Part shown: positions 61,656 to 64,000 of the stretch, one piece after another
Layout of the letters: every line of letters starts with the position of its first letter
Numbering within the stretch: the stretch's first letter is position 1
Assembly: GCF_039532215.1 (NCBI RefSeq)
Contig: NZ_BAAARN010000002.1
Coordinates: forward strand, 1 to 64,000
From: Pedococcus aerophilus
GTDB lineage: Bacteria > Actinomycetota > Actinomycetes > Actinomycetales > Dermatophilaceae
DNA length: 64,000 nucleotides
Direction: 5' to 3'
The notes under the pieces: generated by a model
The model's database searches: none
Told to the model about the DNA's origin: nothing
The model's input: the letters and a program-made list of their open reading frames with translations, nothing else
Translations under genes and position numbers: made by a program

Positions 61656-62638
61656 GACGCCTGCTCCTCGGTGGTGTCGCTGGAGTCGCGCTCGGTGGTG
61701 TCCTCGGCGCGGTGGCCGGTGAGGTGCAGGAAGACGTCGTCGAGGCTGGGACGCTTCAGCCCCAGGTCGTCCAGCTCGATCTGGCTGTCCTCGAAGACGG
61801 CCGCGATCCTCGTCATGTCACGCAGACCCTCCGCCGGCGAGGTGAGCTGTCGGGCGGCCTCGTCGACGTGCACCTCGGAGACCCTCGTCCGCAGGAGCGC
61901 CTCGGCAGCCGGCAGGTCGTGCGCGTGCGACACGGTGAGCACCAGGCTGGCCCTGCCCGACCGGTCCTTGAGCTCCAGGGCCGTGCCCTCGGCGATGATC
62001 GTGCCGCGGTCGATGACGACGATGCGATCGGCGAGCTGGTCGGCCTCCTCGAGGTACTGCGTCGTCAGCAGCAGGGTCGTGCCGTCCTTGACCAGCGTGC
62101 GCAGCACCTCCCAGAGCTCGACGCGGCTGCGCGGGTCGAGGCCGGTCGTGGGCTCGTCGAGGAACAGCACCGGCGGCGTCGCGACGAGGCTCACCGCGAG
62201 GTCGAGCCGACGACGCATGCCTCCCGAGTAGGTCTTGACGATGCGGTCGGCCGCGTCGGTCAGCGAGAACCGCTCGAGCAGGTCCTCGGAGGCGCGCTTC
62301 ACGTAGGACGACGACAGCCCGTACAGGGCACCGATGAGGCGCAGGTTCTCCCTGCCCGTCAGGAGCTCGTCGACGGTCGCGGCCTGTCCGGTCAGGCCCA
62401 TCGACCGCCGCACGCGGTCCGGCTCGCGCACGACGTCGTGGCCGGCCACCCGGGCGGTGCCGCTGGTCGGACGGGTCAGGGTCGTGAGCATCCGCACCGT
62501 CGTGGTCTTGCCGGCGCCGTTGGGACCGAGCAGGCCCAGGACCGTGCCCTGGGGGACGGTGAAGCTGACGTCGTCGACGGCGCGGTGGTCGCCGAAGGTC
62601 TTGACGAGGTGCTCGACCTCGATGGCGGGCGAGCTCAT
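61652..62638 (-). CDS. ABC transporter ATPase, DrrA-like
   Basis: 328 residues from ATG 62638. Walker A GPNGAGKTT (38-46), signature YSGGM (137-141), Walker B LFLDEPTTGLD (158-168) and an intact switch region TTQYLEEAD, a hallmark of DrrA. A C-terminal ~100-residue extension is also seen in DrrA. It powers the permease encoded next. Confidence 0.92.
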   Translation of the reverse strand: MSSPAIEVEHLVKTFGDHRAVDDVSFTVPQGTVLGLLGPNGAGKTTTVRMLTTLTRPTSGTARVAGHDVVREPDRVRRSMGLTGQAATVDELLTGRENLRLIGALYGLSSSYVKRASEDLLERFSLTDAADRIVKTYSGGMRRRLDLAVSLVATPPVLFLDEPTTGLDPRSRVELWEVLRTLVKDGTTLLLTTQYLEEADQLADRIVVIDRGTIIAEGTALELKDRSGRASLVLTVSHAHDLPAAEALLRTRVSEVHVDEAARQLTSPAEGLRDMTRIAAVFEDSQIELDDLGLKRPSLDDVFLHLTGHRAEDTTERDSSDTTEEQAS

Positions 62639-62718
62639 GGGGTCCACCCCTCGACGGTAGAACGTCGGGGTGGCCCGGGGCGAGGGGTTTGTGCAGCGGG
62701 GTCGGCCATGGCCAGACG

Positions 62719-64000
62719 TTAGGGGCGACCACCGACAGCGGGGGTCACGACCCTGCGGGCCAGCGCCCGCGCGGTGTCCGGGTGGCTCCCCCGCAACAGG
62801 CCCACGGCGAAGAGCAGGTATGCCGAGTCCGTCACCACGGCGGCGTCCCGGGGCACCTTCCACCCGCCGCCGTGGTCGGTGGCCACGGCACCGAGGACGT
62901 GCGCCCGCCCTGCCTCGTCGGCGTGGCGCAGGACCCCGCCCGACCCGACGACGAGGGCCACGTCGGCCAGCGGCCTGGCGCTGGCGCCCGGACCCGACGG
63001 TCGCGCGTGCCGCCGGACGGCGACGAGCGCTGCAGCCCGCGCCAGGTCGAGGTCGAGGCGGCGCTCGGCGCCGTCGACGGGCAGGCGCGCCGGGTCCGCG
63101 GCGACCATCGCGGCATACGGGTCGAGGTCGTCGGGCACGTCGAGGTGCTCACGGGCCGCGGCCTCGACGACGCCCACGGCGTTCCACCGCATGCCGAGGT
63201 CGGCCTCCACGGTGCGCGACTGCCACAGAGGGGCCACGACGTCCTTGGCGAGCCCGGCGTCCTCCCCCTGGGGACGCAGGGCCGAGTAGACGTCGGTGGT
63301 CGCCCCGCCGACGTCGACGACGAGGACGTCGCCGTCGAGCTGCTCGGCCAGCACCTCGACGCCGTCGAGCACCGCGTCCGGGGTGGGTGCCTGCACCATC
63401 GCGGCGAACTCGGGCCCGCGCGACAGCCCCTTGCCACCGATCACGTGCTCGAGGAACGCCGCCCGGATCGCAGCACGTGCCGACTCCGGGGCGATGACCC
63501 CGATGGAGGGGAGGACGTTGTCGGCCAGGGTGAACCGTCGACCGGTCGACCCCAGCACCTCGGCCACCTCCGCCTGTGCGTCACGGTTGCCGGCGACCAC
63601 GACGGGCGCACCGAGGCGACCACGCGCCATACGGGAGGCGTTGTGCAGCAACACTTCTGCGTTGCCGCCGTCGGTGCCGCCCACGAGGAGGACGAGGTCG
63701 GGGCGGGCCGCGCGGAGGTCCGCGAGGTCGGTGCCGGACATCGGTCCGGCGACGAGGTGGGCGACGCGGGCGCCGGCGCTGAGGCCCACGCGGTAGCCCG
63801 CCTGCGCCGTCACCTCGCGCTCGTACCCCACCACCGCGAGCCGCAGTCCGCCGCCCGCGCTCGAGCAGGCGAGCACCTCGTCGACGTCGCCGTGCTGCGC
63901 GAGCTCGTCGCGCAGCAGGCGGTAGCCGTCGAGGACGTCGGTGCCGATGGTGGTCGGCGTCGCCGCGGTGGCGACCACCTCGCCGGAGGAGTCGACGAGC
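62719..64000 (-). CDS. MutL/GlmL-like ASKHA protein, 5' end beyond the window
   Basis: The frame is open to the right edge, so the start is missing; about 427 residues are present. VVDVGGATTDVYS is the actin-like phosphate loop. GGTDGGNAEVLLHNA and VVAGNRDAQAEVAE match the glutamate mutase L (MutL/GlmL) family, whose members sit beside adenosylcobalamin-dependent mutases and may reactivate them or help a partner enzyme. No mutase gene lies in the window; it may be to the right. The 80-bp space to the ABC ATPase holds a short imperfect hairpin (62644-62673). Confidence 0.82.
   Translation of the reverse strand, partial: LVDSSGEVVATAATPTTIGTDVLDGYRLLRDELAQHGDVDEVLACSSAGGGLRLAVVGYEREVTAQAGYRVGLSAGARVAHLVAGPMSGTDLADLRAARPDLVLLVGGTDGGNAEVLLHNASRMARGRLGAPVVVAGNRDAQAEVAEVLGSTGRRFTLADNVLPSIGVIAPESARAAIRAAFLEHVIGGKGLSRGPEFAAMVQAPTPDAVLDGVEVLAEQLDGDVLVVDVGGATTDVYSALRPQGEDAGLAKDVVAPLWQSRTVEADLGMRWNAVGVVEAAAREHLDVPDDLDPYAAMVAADPARLPVDGAERRLDLDLARAAALVAVRRHARPSGPGASARPLADVALVVGSGGVLRHADEAGRAHVLGAVATDHGGGWKVPRDAAVVTDSAYLLFAVGLLRGSHPDTARALARRVVTPAVGGRP

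Overview
The window is high-GC DNA (about 75% G+C in sampled core lines, about 62% in sampled lines of the first 11.6 kb) from an actinobacterium. The evidence is a WhiB protein with four cysteines, mycothiol S-conjugate amidase (Mca), a GroES/GroEL1 pair with a histidine-rich GroEL tail and CIRCE operators, many GTG starts and many apparently leaderless promoters. The gene order guaA ... ChoD-like oxidase, guaB3, guaB2, whiB3-like, sigma-like, groEL1, groES ... tsaD, rimI, tsaB, tsaE ... alr, nnr, acpS, glmS resembles Mycobacterium tuberculosis, but the proteins and spacing suggest a micrococcal relative. Intrasporangiaceae-like is a guess.

Bases 1-11583 are an accessory island. They hold the end of an unknown frame, several unrecognised small genes, a solo PD-(D/E)XK-type protein (1383-2297) and a compact cluster. 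The cluster is a small acidic protein (3632-4039), overlapped by a second PD-(D/E)XK protein with an ECK motif (4011-4697), then a giant 2253-residue protein (4822-11583). The giant has an N-terminal Cap4/DUF4297-like nuclease, a STAND-type ATPase with clear Walker A and B, two disordered inserts and a long sensor-like C-terminal region. It looks like an Avs-type antiphage defence protein with unusual companions, and it is the best candidate here for an undescribed system.

Bases 11629-16484 are a minus-strand operon: YVTN beta-propeller, SURF1, DUF3817, guaA, plsC. Bases 16661-20235 encode a heterodimeric ABC exporter with complementary degenerate ATP sites. Bases 20385-26787 (minus) hold a GMC oxidoreductase coupled to an aldehyde dehydrogenase, guaB3 and guaB2. 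Bases 26994-31504 hold a whiB3-like gene, an S4 protein, a membrane-anchored sigma-like protein and the HrcA/CIRCE-controlled groES-groEL operon. Bases 31603-39510 are mixed: GNAT, THUMP-like methyltransferase, M15-like secreted protein, DUF222-HNH protein, ribokinase with nucleoside hydrolase, and a GH3 lipoprotein. Bases 39543-44567 are a tightly overlapping operon alr, alpha/beta hydrolase, tsaE, tsaB, rimI, tsaD (cell-wall D-Ala plus t6A tRNA modification). Bases 44696-52270 hold an MFS transporter, nnr, acpS, glmS, coaA and fumC. Bases 52364-59406 hold a lytic transglycosylase, PIN-PhoH, a Z-prenyl transferase, a decayed gene, hemolysin III with a palindromic operator, mca, DUF4307 and greA. 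Bases 59535-64000 hold ilvA, a DrrAB-like ABC exporter and a MutL/GlmL-like protein cut by the right edge.

Many convergent gene pairs are separated by perfect hairpins. At least ten genes have a TAnnnT-like -10 element 5-8 nt before the start codon, so they are probably leaderless, and this fixes several starts. No tRNA, rRNA, CRISPR, integrase or IS element was recognised.
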